Origin: Allocoprococcus sp004560705 | GTDB taxonomy: Bacteria > Bacillota > Clostridia > Lachnospirales > Lachnospiraceae | Reading direction: 5' to 3' | Length of the DNA: 64,000 bases | Assembly: GCF_052065755.1 (NCBI RefSeq) | Contig: NZ_JBQHTK010000017.1 | Coordinates: forward strand, 1 to 64,000 | In this document: piece by piece, positions 24,616 to 34,251 of the stretch | How the letters are laid out: each line of letters starts with the position of its first letter | Numbering within the stretch: position 1 is the stretch's first letter | Position numbers and translations under genes: made by a program | Notes under the pieces: generated by a model | The model's database searches: none | Seen by the model: only the letters and a program-made list of their open reading frames with translations | What the model was told of the DNA's origin: nothing

Positions 24616-26712
24616 ATGAATAATCAAAATAACAGGAATAATCCTAACAATAGAAACGGAAACCCTAATAATAAGAACAATCGTCAGGGAATGAATATGC
24701 TGATTTTCATACTTCTTCTTGTTGCAGTTCTTATGTTTTCCTTTTTCCAGATGCGTGATGACGATAATGCGCAGGAAATCTCTTATGACCGTTTTATGGA
24801 GATGGTTGAGGACGGAGAAGTGAAGGAAGTTGTGATTGAATCAGACCGGATCGTGATCAAACCGAAGAGCGAGAGTGAGATCGCAGCGGAGAAGGATAAG
24901 GCAACTGATGAGAGCGGAGTGGTTGAGGGTGCTGTAAAAGAGAATCAGGAGGAAGATAAAAAGAGTATCTTTGCTTCTGAAAAAGAGTATTATACTGGAG
25001 TTGTAGATGATCCGAACCTTACACAGAAACTGCTGGATGCCGGCGTGAAGCTCAGCCACGAGATACCGGATTCTACACCATACATTGTTATGAACCTCCT
25101 TGCAACAGTGCTTCCGTTCGTATTTCTGATCGGGATGGCCATCTATCTGATGAGAGGAATGTCGAAAGGCGGCGGAGTGATGGGGATCGGTAAGAGCAAT
25201 GCCAAGATGTATGTGGAAAAGTCTACCGGTGTTACATTTAAGGATGTTGCCGGACAGGATGAGGCAAAGGAATCTCTGCAGGAAGTAGTAGATTTCCTTC
25301 ATAATCCGGGAAAATATACCGGTATCGGTGCGAAACTTCCGAAAGGTGCACTGCTTGTGGGACCTCCGGGAACAGGTAAGACTCTTCTTGCGAAAGCGGT
25401 TGCTGGTGAGGCGAATGTGCCGTTCTTTTCTTTGTCCGGTTCTGCGTTTGTTGAGATGTATGTCGGTGTAGGTGCTTCCAGAGTGCGAGACCTTTTCAAA
25501 CAGGCTCAGCAGATGGCTCCGTGTATCATCTTCATCGATGAGATCGATGCAATCGGTAAGAGCAGGGACAGCCAGCTCGGCGGAAACGATGAGCGTGAGC
25601 AGACGTTGAATCAGCTTCTTGCGGAAATGGATGGATTCGATACAAATAAAGGGTTGTTGCTTCTTGCAGCTACGAACCGTCCGGAGATCCTGGATCCGGC
25701 GTTGCTTCGTCCGGGACGTTTTGATCGTCGGATCATCGTTGACAAGCCGGATCTGAAAGGACGAATTGATGTCCTCAAGGTACATTCGAAAGATGTCAAG
25801 ATGGATGAGACCGTGAATCTGGAAGAAATTGCGCTTGCAACTTCAGGAGCGGTGGGATCAGATCTTGCAAATATGATCAATGAGGCTGCCATCAATGCAG
25901 TGAAGAACGGGCGTCAGGTTGTATCACAGGCAGACCTTTTTGAGGCAGTGGAAGTGGTTCTTGTAGGTAAGGAGAAGAAGGACCGGATCATGAGTCAGAA
26001 AGAGCGCCGGATCGTGTCTTACCATGAGGTGGGACATGCCCTGGTAAGTGCTCTGCAGAAGGACGCTGAACCGGTGCAGAAGATTACAATCGTTCCAAGA
26101 ACGATGGGAGCGCTCGGGTATGTAATGCATACACCGGAAGAAGAGAAGTTCCTGAATACCAAGGCAGAACTGGAAGCGATGCTGGTGGGAATGCTCGCGG
26201 GCCGTGCCGCGGAAGAAATCGTGTTCGATACGGTAACGACTGGAGCGTCCAACGATATTGAGCAGGCAACCAGAATTGCACGTGCTATGGTTACACAGTA
26301 TGGTATGTCAGAGAAATTCGGCTTGATCGGTCTGGAATCAGTTCAGAATCGTTATCTGGACGGACGTCCGGTCATGAACTGCGGAGAAGCAACAGCTTCT
26401 GAGATTGATCAGGAAGTCATGAAAATGCTGAAAGGGGCTTATGCAGAAGCCAAACGTTTGTTATCCGAGCATCGTGATACAATGGATCAGATTGCTGAAT
26501 TCCTGATTCGTGAAGAGACGATTACCGGAAAAGAATTCATGAAGATCTTCAGAAAATGCGAAGGAATTCCGGAGCCTGAAGAAGATGAGACGAAAAAAGC
26601 AGGAGAACTTCCTGCAAAAGAGAAGGAACAGAGACTTCTGGATCAAGAAAACAATTCAGAAAATGAAACTGAAAAAGATGAGGATGGATTCATTCTTCCT
26701 AAGAACAGATAA
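24616..26712 (+). CDS. ftsH: ATP-dependent zinc metalloprotease FtsH
   Basis: Membrane-anchored AAA+ protease degrading damaged membrane and regulatory proteins, 698 aa from the ATG at 24616 (AGGAGG upstream). An Asn-rich N-terminus (first 25 residues, about half Asn) precedes TM1 (about 27-45); an outside domain leads to TM2 (about 157-177). The AAA domain has Walker A GPPGTGKT (about 249), Walker B IIFIDEIDAIG and the SRH region ATNRPEILDPALLRPGRFDR. The zinc site is HEVGH (about 470) with a later Asp/Glu ligand. The acidic Lys/Glu tail is typical. A strong terminator follows. Confidence 0.98.
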   Translation: MNNQNNRNNPNNRNGNPNNKNNRQGMNMLIFILLLVAVLMFSFFQMRDDDNAQEISYDRFMEMVEDGEVKEVVIESDRIVIKPKSESEIAAEKDKATDESGVVEGAVKENQEEDKKSIFASEKEYYTGVVDDPNLTQKLLDAGVKLSHEIPDSTPYIVMNLLATVLPFVFLIGMAIYLMRGMSKGGGVMGIGKSNAKMYVEKSTGVTFKDVAGQDEAKESLQEVVDFLHNPGKYTGIGAKLPKGALLVGPPGTGKTLLAKAVAGEANVPFFSLSGSAFVEMYVGVGASRVRDLFKQAQQMAPCIIFIDEIDAIGKSRDSQLGGNDEREQTLNQLLAEMDGFDTNKGLLLLAATNRPEILDPALLRPGRFDRRIIVDKPDLKGRIDVLKVHSKDVKMDETVNLEEIALATSGAVGSDLANMINEAAINAVKNGRQVVSQADLFEAVEVVLVGKEKKDRIMSQKERRIVSYHEVGHALVSALQKDAEPVQKITIVPRTMGALGYVMHTPEEEKFLNTKAELEAMLVGMLAGRAAEEIVFDTVTTGASNDIEQATRIARAMVTQYGMSEKFGLIGLESVQNRYLDGRPVMNCGEATASEIDQEVMKMLKGAYAEAKRLLSEHRDTMDQIAEFLIREETITGKEFMKIFRKCEGIPEPEEDETKKAGELPAKEKEQRLLDQENNSENETEKDEDGFILPKNR

Positions 26713-26728
26713 ATAGAAGTATATTTTG

Positions 26729-26763
26729 CGGCGGTCAGCTTGATTTTAGCGGACCGCCGTTTT
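26729..26763 (+). terminator. Rho-independent terminator of ftsH
   Basis: CGGCGGTC (26729-26736) pairs with GACCGCCG (26752-26759), with an inner GC/GC pair, followed by four T. Confidence 0.85.
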
Positions 26764-26768
26764 GTCAC

Positions 26769-26797
26769 TTGTATTATTCCCTACGGACAAGTATAAT
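26769..26797 (+). promoter_or_regulatory. uvrC promoter, possibly leaderless
   Basis: TTGTAT (26769-26774) and a perfect TATAAT (26792-26797) are 17 bp apart. The uvrC ATG begins only 6 nt after the -10 box, about where transcription should begin, and there is no clear Shine-Dalgarno sequence. Confidence 0.6.
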
Positions 26798-26803
26798 AGG
26801 ACT

Positions 26804-28693
26804 ATGGAAAATCAGACATTTATTATTGAAGAAGAATTAAAGAAACTGCCCGGACGTCCGGGCGTTTATCTGATGCATGATGAAAAGGATGAGATCATTT
26901 ATGTAGGAAAGGCGATCAGCCTGAAGAATCGTGTCCGGCAGTATTTTCAGAGTAGCCGTAATAAGGGTGTGAAGATTGAACAGATGGTGACACACATTAC
27001 TCGTTTCGAGTATATTGTCACAGATTCTGAGTTGGAAGCGTTAGTGCTGGAATGTAATTTGATCAAGGAATACCGCCCGAAATACAATACCATGCTGATG
27101 GATGACAAAAGCTATCCTTTTATCAAAGTTACGGTAAATGAGGCATACCCGAGAATTATGATGGCCCGTCAGATGAAGAAAGATAAGGCTAAATATTTTG
27201 GCCCTTATACGAGTGTGACTGCAGTGAAGGATACGATTGAACTGGTACGGAAGCTGTATCATTTGAGAAGCTGCAACAGAAGCCTTCCCAAGGATATCGG
27301 AAAGGAGCGGCCGTGCCTTTACCACCATATCAAGCAATGCGATGCTCCATGTCAGGGGTATATTTCTCAGGAAGAATACAAAAAGTCGGTAGATGAGGTG
27401 CTGAAGTTCCTGAATGGAAACTATGAGAAGATACTGGGAGATCTGGAACAGAAGATGATGGAGGCATCGGATAATCTGGAATTTGAGAAAGCAATCGAAT
27501 ACCGGGAACTGATCGGAAGTGTCAGACAGATTGCCCAAAAACAGAAGATTACAGATACAGGAGGAGAAGATCGGGATATTATTGCGCTTGCGAGAGAGCA
27601 GGAGGATGCGGTGATCCAGGTATTTTTTATTCGCAGCGGCAGGCTGATCGGACGTGATCATTTCTATCTCAGAATTGCAAAAGGAGATGGAGTAAGTGAG
27701 ATCCTATCCAGTTTTATCAAACAGTTTTATGCTGCTACACCTTATATACCGGGAGAGCTGATGCTTCCGGAAGAACCGGAAGACCAGGACATTCTGGAAC
27801 AATGGTTGGGGCAGAAGAGAGGGCATAAAGTGCATTTGCGGGTTCCAAAAAAAGGAGAAAAAGAGAAACTTGTGGAACTTGCCGCAAAGAATGCGCAGCT
27901 GGTTCTTGCAAAGGATAAGGAAAGGCTGAAGAGAGAAGAGGGAAGAACGATCGGGGCGGTCAAGGAGATTGAGAGTATTCTGGGACTTCAAAATATTTTG
28001 AGGATGGAGGCTTTTGATATTTCCAATACGAATGGATTTGATTCAGTGGGATCCATGGTAGTATATGAGCGTGGAAAACCGAAACGTAATGATTACAGAA
28101 AATTTAAGATCAAAGGAGTTCAGGGAGCAGATGATTATGCCAGTATGAGAGAAGTGTTGACCAGAAGATTCCTTCATGGACTGGATGAACAGAAGAGTGG
28201 GAAGGAACTTGGAAGTTTCCAGGTATTTCCGGATCTGATCCTGATGGACGGAGGAAAAGGTCAGGTGAATGTGGCGCTGGAAGTTCTGGATGAACTGCAT
28301 CTTGCGATTCCGGTCTGCGGTATGGTAAAGGATGACCATCACCGGACCAGGGGATTATATTATAATAATGAGGAACTGCCAATTGATCGAAATTCAGAGG
28401 CTTTTCGGCTGATTACCAGAATCCAGGATGAAGCACACCGTTTTGCAATTGAATTCCACAGAAAGCTGCGTGGACAAGGCCAGGTTCATTCGATTCTGGA
28501 TGATATCCCCGGTATCGGACCGGCAAGGAGAAAAGCGCTTATGAAGAATTTTGTGGGATTGGATGAAATAAAAAAAGCTGAAATAGAAGATTTGAAAAAA
28601 ATTCCATCTATGGATGAAAAATCGGCACGAAGCGTGTATAATTTCTTTAGGAGTGACACAAAAGATCAGGATGAATCCCTGGAAAAAAGATAA
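26804..28693 (+). CDS. uvrC: Excinuclease ABC subunit C
   Basis: Nucleotide-excision repair nuclease that cuts on both sides of a lesion with UvrAB, 629 aa, full length. It has an N-terminal GIY-YIG nuclease (about 14-95, GVYLMHDEKDEIIYVGKA), a Cys cluster region (about 165-195), a UVR motif for UvrB contact (about 220-240, NLEFEKAIEYRELI), an RNase-H-like endonuclease (about 380-535, with LILMDGGKGQVN) and a C-terminal HhH pair (about 560-620, DDIPGIGPARRKAL). The start ATG lies directly after a consensus -10 box, which suggests a leaderless message. It heads uvrC-hprK-glk. Confidence 0.98.
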   Translation: MENQTFIIEEELKKLPGRPGVYLMHDEKDEIIYVGKAISLKNRVRQYFQSSRNKGVKIEQMVTHITRFEYIVTDSELEALVLECNLIKEYRPKYNTMLMDDKSYPFIKVTVNEAYPRIMMARQMKKDKAKYFGPYTSVTAVKDTIELVRKLYHLRSCNRSLPKDIGKERPCLYHHIKQCDAPCQGYISQEEYKKSVDEVLKFLNGNYEKILGDLEQKMMEASDNLEFEKAIEYRELIGSVRQIAQKQKITDTGGEDRDIIALAREQEDAVIQVFFIRSGRLIGRDHFYLRIAKGDGVSEILSSFIKQFYAATPYIPGELMLPEEPEDQDILEQWLGQKRGHKVHLRVPKKGEKEKLVELAAKNAQLVLAKDKERLKREEGRTIGAVKEIESILGLQNILRMEAFDISNTNGFDSVGSMVVYERGKPKRNDYRKFKIKGVQGADDYASMREVLTRRFLHGLDEQKSGKELGSFQVFPDLILMDGGKGQVNVALEVLDELHLAIPVCGMVKDDHHRTRGLYYNNEELPIDRNSEAFRLITRIQDEAHRFAIEFHRKLRGQGQVHSILDDIPGIGPARRKALMKNFVGLDEIKKAEIEDLKKIPSMDEKSARSVYNFFRSDTKDQDESLEKR

Positions 28694-28712
28694 AGGAAAA
28701 GGAGAACAGACA

Positions 28713-29633
28713 ATGGGAGTTGAGTTACAGAGAATCGTGGAAAAAATGAAGTTGAAGAATCTGACACCGGAAGTGGATCTGACAAAACGTGAAGTAAAGA
28801 TTCCGGATATCAACAGACCGGCACTTCAGCTGGCAGGTTTTTTTGATCATTTTGAGTCTCAGAGAGTGCAGATAATCGGATATGTGGAGTATACGTATCT
28901 GGAGACACTGTCAGAGGAGCAGAGAGAAAAGATCTATGTTACGTTGATGTCTTATGGCGTTCCTTGCTTCATTTTCTGTCGGGAATTGATGCCGGACAAA
29001 GTATTTCTTGAGAAAGCAGTGGAAACAGGGACTCCGGTGTTTATTACGGACAAGCCGACTTCGGCATTTACAGCGGAGATCATTCGCTGGTTGAACGTAG
29101 AACTTGCACCTTGCATTTCTATACACGGCGTTCTGGTTGAGGTGTATGGTGTCGGTGTCCTGATTATGGGTGAAAGCGGAATTGGAAAGAGTGAGGCTGC
29201 GCTGGAACTGATCAAGAGAGGACATCGTCTTGTAACGGACGATGTGGTTGAAATCCATAAAGTCAGTGATGATACTCTGGTCGGAATGGCACCGAATATT
29301 ACAAGACATTTTATTGAGCTGAGGGGAATCGGAATCATTGATGTGAAAACTTTGTTCGGTGTACAGAGTGTGAAAGAAACACAGAATATCGATCTGGCGA
29401 TTACGTTGGAAGACTGGAATAAGGATAAAGAGTACGACCGTCTTGGACTTACAGAAGAATATACGGAATTCCTGGGCAACCGCATTGTTTGCCATAGTAT
29501 TCCGATTCGTCCGGGAAGAAATCTGGCAATTATCGTCGAGTCGGCAGCTGTCAACCATAGGCAGAAACAGATGGGGTATAACGCTGCTCAAGAATTATAC
29601 CGGCGTGTTCAGGAAAATCTGCAAAAAAAGTAA
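28713..29633 (+). CDS. hprK: HPr kinase/phosphorylase
   Basis: Phosphorylates Ser46 of HPr in response to glycolytic intermediates and reverses this, controlling carbon catabolite repression in Firmicutes; 306 aa, the usual length. Start at the ATG at 28713 with AAAGGAG upstream. The N-terminal domain (1-130) is followed by Walker A GESGIGKS (about 152-159), the catalytic DDVVEI (about 176-181), and the HPrK signature ELRGIGIIDV (about 202-211). It lies 20 bp after uvrC and 25 bp before glk, and shares a carbon-control theme with glk. Confidence 0.98.
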   Translation: MGVELQRIVEKMKLKNLTPEVDLTKREVKIPDINRPALQLAGFFDHFESQRVQIIGYVEYTYLETLSEEQREKIYVTLMSYGVPCFIFCRELMPDKVFLEKAVETGTPVFITDKPTSAFTAEIIRWLNVELAPCISIHGVLVEVYGVGVLIMGESGIGKSEAALELIKRGHRLVTDDVVEIHKVSDDTLVGMAPNITRHFIELRGIGIIDVKTLFGVQSVKETQNIDLAITLEDWNKDKEYDRLGLTEEYTEFLGNRIVCHSIPIRPGRNLAIIVESAAVNHRQKQMGYNAAQELYRRVQENLQKK

Positions 29634-29658
29634 TTAGATAAAAGAAGGAGAAAAGAAA

Positions 29659-30594
29659 ATGAATTATTGTTTTGGAGTTGACATTGGAGGAACGACAATC
29701 AAAATGGGATTGTTCCAGTTTGATGGAAAGATGGTTGATAAATGGGAAATCAAGACCAGAACGGAGAACGCAGGGGAAGCAATTCTTCCGGATGTTACAA
29801 AAGCAATTAATAAGAAAATGATGGAGTTTGGACTTGAGAAACAGCAGATTCTCGGAATCGGGCTTGGAATTCCGGCACCGGTCACAGAAGACGGGATTGT
29901 GCCGAATACCGCAAATCTCGGATGGGGATACAAGGAAGTGAAGCGTGAGTTGGAGGAACTGACCGGAATCCATGTTGCTACGGGAAATGATGCCAATGTA
30001 GCTGCGTTGGGAGAAATGTGGCTCGGTGGAGGCCAGGGACATCGCAACATGGTCATGGTTACGCTCGGAACCGGCGTAGGTGGAGGAGTCATTATCAACG
30101 GTGAGTGTGTGATAGGAAAGCATGGAGCAGGCGGTGAAATAGGACACATTTGTGTGAATTATGAAGAGACGGAACCCTGCGGATGTGGTAACAGAGGATG
30201 TCTGGAACAATACGCATCAGCGACGGGGATTGTTAGACTTGCCCGGAAACGTCTTGCGCAAGACGAGGAGCCGAGTTTGCTGCGTGATGTTACGGAACTC
30301 AGTGCAAAAGAAGTGTTTGATGCTGTAAAAAAAGATGACAAGGCAGCAATTGAAGTCGCAAAAGAGTTTGGAAAATATCTGGGATATGCACTTGCCAATC
30401 TTGCGGCAGCATGTGATCCTGCAGTCATTGTAATTGGGGGAGGAGTATCAAGAGCCGGAGAAATCCTTTTCGACTATATCGAGGGGCCATTTAAGGAAAG
30501 AGCATTCTTCGCAAACAGGGAAACACAGTTTGCTCTTGCACAGCTCGGAAATGATGCAGGAATCTGTGGGGCGGCTAAGATGATCCTTAAATAA
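29659..30594 (+). CDS. glk: ROK-family glucokinase
   Basis: Cytoplasmic ATP-dependent glucose kinase of the ROK family, 311 aa. Visible features are the phosphate-1 motif DIGGTTIKMG (about 8-17), GNDANVAALGEMWLGGG with the catalytic Asp (about 112-128), LGTGVGGGVI (about 136-145), the ROK zinc motif CGCGNRGCLEQYAS (about 174-187), and VIGGGVSRAG near 258. It starts 25 bp after hprK and has AGAAGGAG before the ATG. It supplies glucose 6-phosphate, and its product in glycolysis in turn activates HprK. A long perfect hairpin terminator follows. Confidence 0.96.
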   Translation: MNYCFGVDIGGTTIKMGLFQFDGKMVDKWEIKTRTENAGEAILPDVTKAINKKMMEFGLEKQQILGIGLGIPAPVTEDGIVPNTANLGWGYKEVKRELEELTGIHVATGNDANVAALGEMWLGGGQGHRNMVMVTLGTGVGGGVIINGECVIGKHGAGGEIGHICVNYEETEPCGCGNRGCLEQYASATGIVRLARKRLAQDEEPSLLRDVTELSAKEVFDAVKKDDKAAIEVAKEFGKYLGYALANLAAACDPAVIVIGGGVSRAGEILFDYIEGPFKERAFFANRETQFALAQLGNDAGICGAAKMILK

Positions 30595-30633
30595 GTACAT
30601 ATGGAAAGCAGAAGAAACAAGTTTGATAGTTAA

Positions 30634-30678
30634 AAAAGGGACGTAACACGCAATGATAATTCGTGTTACGTCCCTTTT
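30634..30678. terminator. Bidirectional terminator between glk and PBP
   Basis: A perfect 17-bp stem (30634-30650 with 30662-30678), bounded by A- and T-runs, serves both convergent genes. Confidence 0.92.
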
Positions 30679-30694
30679 GATATTTTGGATTATT

Positions 30695-33283
30695 CTATTG
30701 ATCTGATGTGCCTGGGTCTGTTGGAGTGGTTGGATCCGTCGGAGTAGTAGGCTCTGTCGGAGTGGTAGGCTCTGTCGGAGTGGTAGGCTCTGTTGGGGTG
30801 GGCGTTCCACCGCCATTGCCGCTGCTATTTCCTCCATTTCCACTTCCATTTCCGCCGTTTCCGCTGTTTCCGCCGTTTCCGCTTCCTCCTCCATCATCCG
30901 GATTCTCAGAATCATCCGGTTCTTCGGGCTCTTCGGGTTCTACCGGCTCGTGTCCCGGACAAGTTTCCGTCGGATAAGTGCCCGGAGCAAACCATTCTGT
31001 CATGGAAGGACATTCATCAGATAAAGCAAGTAGTCCGGTCTCAGTACAGATGGTTCTTCTTACCAGAGAAGATGGCATTGTGAAATCTTTATAGGCCAGA
31101 CCAAGGGCGCTGTTAATTCTATCCATAATATTGGACCAGATTCGCACGTGGTAGTACCAGCTTGTGTCACTGAGCGATTGGTTGTTATCATATCCCATCC
31201 AGATGGAACAGGTATAATAAGGTGTATATCCGGCAAACCATAGATCCTTATTATCAGAAGTTGTACCGGTTTTTCCGGCTGCCGGCATATTTTCAAGCTG
31301 GGCATACGGTGCTGCAGTACCCTTTGTTACAACATCTTCCATCGCGAGTGTCAGGAGGGCAGCAGTCGTATCTTTGATGATGGTTTTCGATTCGTTTTTG
31401 GTATTATCAATCAGCACATTACCGTCATGATCCAGTACTTTTGTGTAAAGAATCGGCTTATTATAGACGCCGCCGTTGGCGATTGCGGCATAAGCGGCGG
31501 TCAGTTCATAATTGTATACACCGTGTGATACACCACCAAGCGCAAGGGATTCTACCATATCCTTATCTTTCGAAAGAGTGGTGATACCGAATTTCTCTAC
31601 ATATTCATAGCCAAGTGAAACGGAAATTTCGTTGATCACTTTTACGGCGATAACGTTCATAGACTGTTCAATTGCTTTCCGAAGCGTTACCGCACCGCGG
31701 TAGGAATCGCCCCACCAGTTGTGAACCTGCTTGTCTGGATTGGATTGATAGTAATATGGCTCGTCCACTTCGACATCTGCAAGAGTCTTACCTGCACTGT
31801 CGAGGGCCGGTGCGTAAACAGCAAGAATCTTAAAGCAGGAACCGGCCTGACGAGTCGTGCCGTAAGCACGGTTCAGTCCACGGTTTGTGGTTTTCTCGCC
31901 ACGCCCTCCGACCATTGCTTTAATATGACCGTTGCTTTGGTCAATGATACAGACAGAAGCCTGTGGCTGCGGAGCGAGATTCACGTATTCATCATAGGTA
32001 TCTCCCTCCTGGGCGATGCTTGCCTTAAAAGCTTCGATGTGTTGGTAAGCTTCCTCTTTTGAACTATATAAATACTTGGAATCCACACCATTATATTGCT
32101 TTACATTTCCTACGGAATAGTTTTCCTGTGTCTGCGCTTCATCTGCCCTGGTGACGGTCAATGCGTAGTCTAGATCCCAGGTCGTTTTCGATGGGAAATT
32201 GTCATCGTTGTTGAGCTCATCGTCACAGATTCCCTGAATCGTCAGATTCTGAGTTGTGTAAATGCTGAGACCGCCGCTGTAAATCGCGTTGTAAGCCTGA
32301 GTCTCTGTATAGCCGAGACCATCGGCGGAGGTCAAATCATCCATCAGCTGGTCGATCAGTGCATCAACAAAATAAGAAGTAACACGTGTTTCTTCCAAAA
32401 CCTGGGTGTTCACCGTTTGAATTCGGGAGTAAACATCATCGGCCAGTGCCTCATCGTGTTCAGCTTGATCAATATACCCTTGTTCCAACATATTGTCCAG
32501 CACTTTCTTCCGACGTTCTGCATTTTTCTCTGGGTTCGTGATTGGGTTATAACCACCCGGACTCTTGGTAATTGCAGCAATCGTTGCGCATTCGGAAAGC
32601 GTTAGATCGGATACATCCTTGCCAAAATAACGTTTGGCTGCAGCTTGTACTCCCAATGTGTTCTGACCAAGGTTAATGGTATTGAGATAACTTTCAAGAA
32701 TCTCTTCCTTACTCAGCTGCTTTTCAAGCTGCAGGGCAAGATACTGTTCCTGCAATTTACGTTCAACCTTTTCCAACTGACTTTCATTAATGAAGTCTGG
32801 AAATACATTGTTCTTAATAAGCTGCTGGGTAATTGTACTGGCTCCTTCCGAAAAATGTCCGCTTGTAAGTCCTACTACAGCAGCTCGAAGAATTCCCTGG
32901 GGGTCAATCCCGTTGTGCTGATAAAACCGGGAGTCTTCGACAGCAACAAATGCATGCTGAAGATCTTCCGGAATTTCATCGATTGTCACATAAACGCGGT
33001 TGGAACCGGCCTGCTTGAAATCTTCGATGATCGTTGCATTGTCATCCGCATAGGCAACAGAAGTATATCCCTCTGGTTTGATGCTGGAAGGAGTAATCTC
33101 CGGTGCATTATCAATGATTCGTTTTACCAGAAGCCCGGCACCTGCTGCGCCTGCGATACATACAACGGCAATACAGAGTAAAAAACCTTTAAATAGGCGC
33201 ACACCTATTTTTTTCTTTCGCATATTTGCTTTGGAAGTAATATTTTTTTGCTTTTTAGAAGCGCTTCTTTTTCCATAATTCAT
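30695..33283 (-). CDS. Class A penicillin-binding protein (PBP1A type)
   Basis: Bifunctional peptidoglycan glycosyltransferase and transpeptidase, 862 aa from the ATG at 33283 (AAGGAGG 8 nt upstream; an ATG at 33301 precedes that site). A basic N-terminus, one membrane anchor (about 35-55), a GT51 domain (about 85-260) with EDSRFYQHNGID and the second motif GASTITQQLIKN, then the transpeptidase with SCFK nucleophile (about 480), SMN and KTGTTSDNKD (about 668). The C-terminus (about 790-862) is low complexity: acidic Pro/Glu, Gly/Asn-rich, then TEPTTP hexapeptides. The tail is probably flexible in the wall. Confidence 0.97.
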   Translation of the reverse strand: MNYGKRSASKKQKNITSKANMRKKKIGVRLFKGFLLCIAVVCIAGAAGAGLLVKRIIDNAPEITPSSIKPEGYTSVAYADDNATIIEDFKQAGSNRVYVTIDEIPEDLQHAFVAVEDSRFYQHNGIDPQGILRAAVVGLTSGHFSEGASTITQQLIKNNVFPDFINESQLEKVERKLQEQYLALQLEKQLSKEEILESYLNTINLGQNTLGVQAAAKRYFGKDVSDLTLSECATIAAITKSPGGYNPITNPEKNAERRKKVLDNMLEQGYIDQAEHDEALADDVYSRIQTVNTQVLEETRVTSYFVDALIDQLMDDLTSADGLGYTETQAYNAIYSGGLSIYTTQNLTIQGICDDELNNDDNFPSKTTWDLDYALTVTRADEAQTQENYSVGNVKQYNGVDSKYLYSSKEEAYQHIEAFKASIAQEGDTYDEYVNLAPQPQASVCIIDQSNGHIKAMVGGRGEKTTNRGLNRAYGTTRQAGSCFKILAVYAPALDSAGKTLADVEVDEPYYYQSNPDKQVHNWWGDSYRGAVTLRKAIEQSMNVIAVKVINEISVSLGYEYVEKFGITTLSKDKDMVESLALGGVSHGVYNYELTAAYAAIANGGVYNKPILYTKVLDHDGNVLIDNTKNESKTIIKDTTAALLTLAMEDVVTKGTAAPYAQLENMPAAGKTGTTSDNKDLWFAGYTPYYTCSIWMGYDNNQSLSDTSWYYHVRIWSNIMDRINSALGLAYKDFTMPSSLVRRTICTETGLLALSDECPSMTEWFAPGTYPTETCPGHEPVEPEEPEEPDDSENPDDGGGSGNGGNSGNGGNGSGNGGNSSGNGGGTPTPTEPTTPTEPTTPTEPTTPTDPTTPTDPGTSDQ
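30718..30800. repeat. 18-bp tandem repeats in PBP C-terminus
   Basis: About four and a half units of an 18-bp repeat, with near-identical copies at 30747-30764, 30765-30782 and 30783-30800 and diverged ones before them. Each unit encodes the hexapeptide TEPTTP (or TDPTTP). Length is likely to vary between strains. Confidence 0.8.
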
Positions 33284-33436
33284 GAACATTGCCTCCTTCA
33301 TATTGATTTATTATAGCAAATATACCAATCTAAATAAAGCGAAAAATAAAAACTTCCTTATTACCTATGAGAAAATTAAGAAAAACTTCCGAATTCTTGT
33401 CGAATCGTGTTGATTTGTAATATTTTTGTAATTGTC

Positions 33437-33465
33437 TTGCATCTGGTAATCAGGATTTGTATACT
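33437..33465 (+). promoter_or_regulatory. Promoter of the YigZ-family gene
   Basis: TTGCAT (33437-33442) and TATACT (33460-33465) are 17 bp apart, 43 bp before the start codon. The remaining gap between the PBP and this gene shows no other feature. Confidence 0.6.
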
Positions 33466-33508
33466 TGTCATAGGAATTATAATTTGCAGATGAAGGAAAA
33501 GAATAAGG

Positions 33509-34168
33509 ATGCTTAAGAAATATAGGACAGTGTTTGAAGGAAGCGAAGGCGAAATTACGGAAAAAAAGTCCAGATTTATTGCTACGGTTTTGCCGGTGCA
33601 CAGTGAGGAAGAGGCGATTGGTTTTATCGAGCAGATGAGAAAGAAATACTGGAATGCAACGCATAACTGTTTTGCTTATGTGATCGGAGAACATTTCGAG
33701 ATCCAACGGTGCAGTGATGATGGAGAACCTGGCGGAACAGCAGGGAAACCGATGCTGGATGTCCTGATGGGAGAAGAGCTTCATGATACGGCAGTCGTGG
33801 TGACACGGTATTTCGGTGGGACCCTTTTGGGAACCGGAGGTTTGGTGAGGGCTTATCAGGCCGCAACGAAAGCCGGTCTGTTGGCGAGCACTGTGATTAC
33901 AAAATACCTTGGGAAAGAATATGTGATCGGGACAGATTATACGGGACTTGGAAAGATCCAGTACATTCTGGCACAACGTAAACTTTTTGTGCGAGATACG
34001 GAATATACGGACAGTGTTAAGATTCATGTTCTGATTCCGGAGGTGGAGGAACGGGAAGTGTTGGCTGAGATTACGGAAGGAACAAACGGACAGGCGAAGC
34101 TGGAATCCGGTGATATGTGTTATTTCGCGGATATTGACGGGAAGATTGAGATATTTCCGATTGGATAA
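33509..34168 (+). CDS. YigZ/IMPACT-family protein
   Basis: A 219-aa protein of the YigZ family (UPF0029), full length. The N-terminal domain has the signature KKSRFIATVLPV (about 20-31) and KYWNATHNCFAYVIG (about 49-63), then CSDDGEPGGTAGKPMLDVL (about 73-91) and VVVTRYFGGTLLGTGGLVRA (about 99-118). The C-terminal domain has an EF-G-like fold. Members are linked to translation or stress by homology to IMPACT, but the bacterial function is not settled. It stands alone, with its own promoter and a hairpin terminator between it and hpf. Confidence 0.93.
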   Translation: MLKKYRTVFEGSEGEITEKKSRFIATVLPVHSEEEAIGFIEQMRKKYWNATHNCFAYVIGEHFEIQRCSDDGEPGGTAGKPMLDVLMGEELHDTAVVVTRYFGGTLLGTGGLVRAYQAATKAGLLASTVITKYLGKEYVIGTDYTGLGKIQYILAQRKLFVRDTEYTDSVKIHVLIPEVEEREVLAEITEGTNGQAKLESGDMCYFADIDGKIEIFPIG

Positions 34169-34200
34169 AAAAGAGATTGAATAACGCTGCTTTGAAGTAA

Positions 34201-34228
34201 AATGCTGGTCACATAAGTGACCAGCATT
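34201..34228. terminator. Bidirectional terminator between yigZ-family gene and hpf
   Basis: A perfect 12-bp stem AATGCTGGTCAC / GTGACCAGCATT with a 4-nt loop, and T-rich ends, most clearly on the minus strand. Confidence 0.75.
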
Positions 34229-34251
34229 CTTTATACTATATTCGATTATGT

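Noticed and set aside
30718..30900. Regular repeats at the end of the PBP gene as a CRISPR array
   Set aside because: The units are only 18 bp, lack unique spacers and encode an in-frame hexapeptide repeat.
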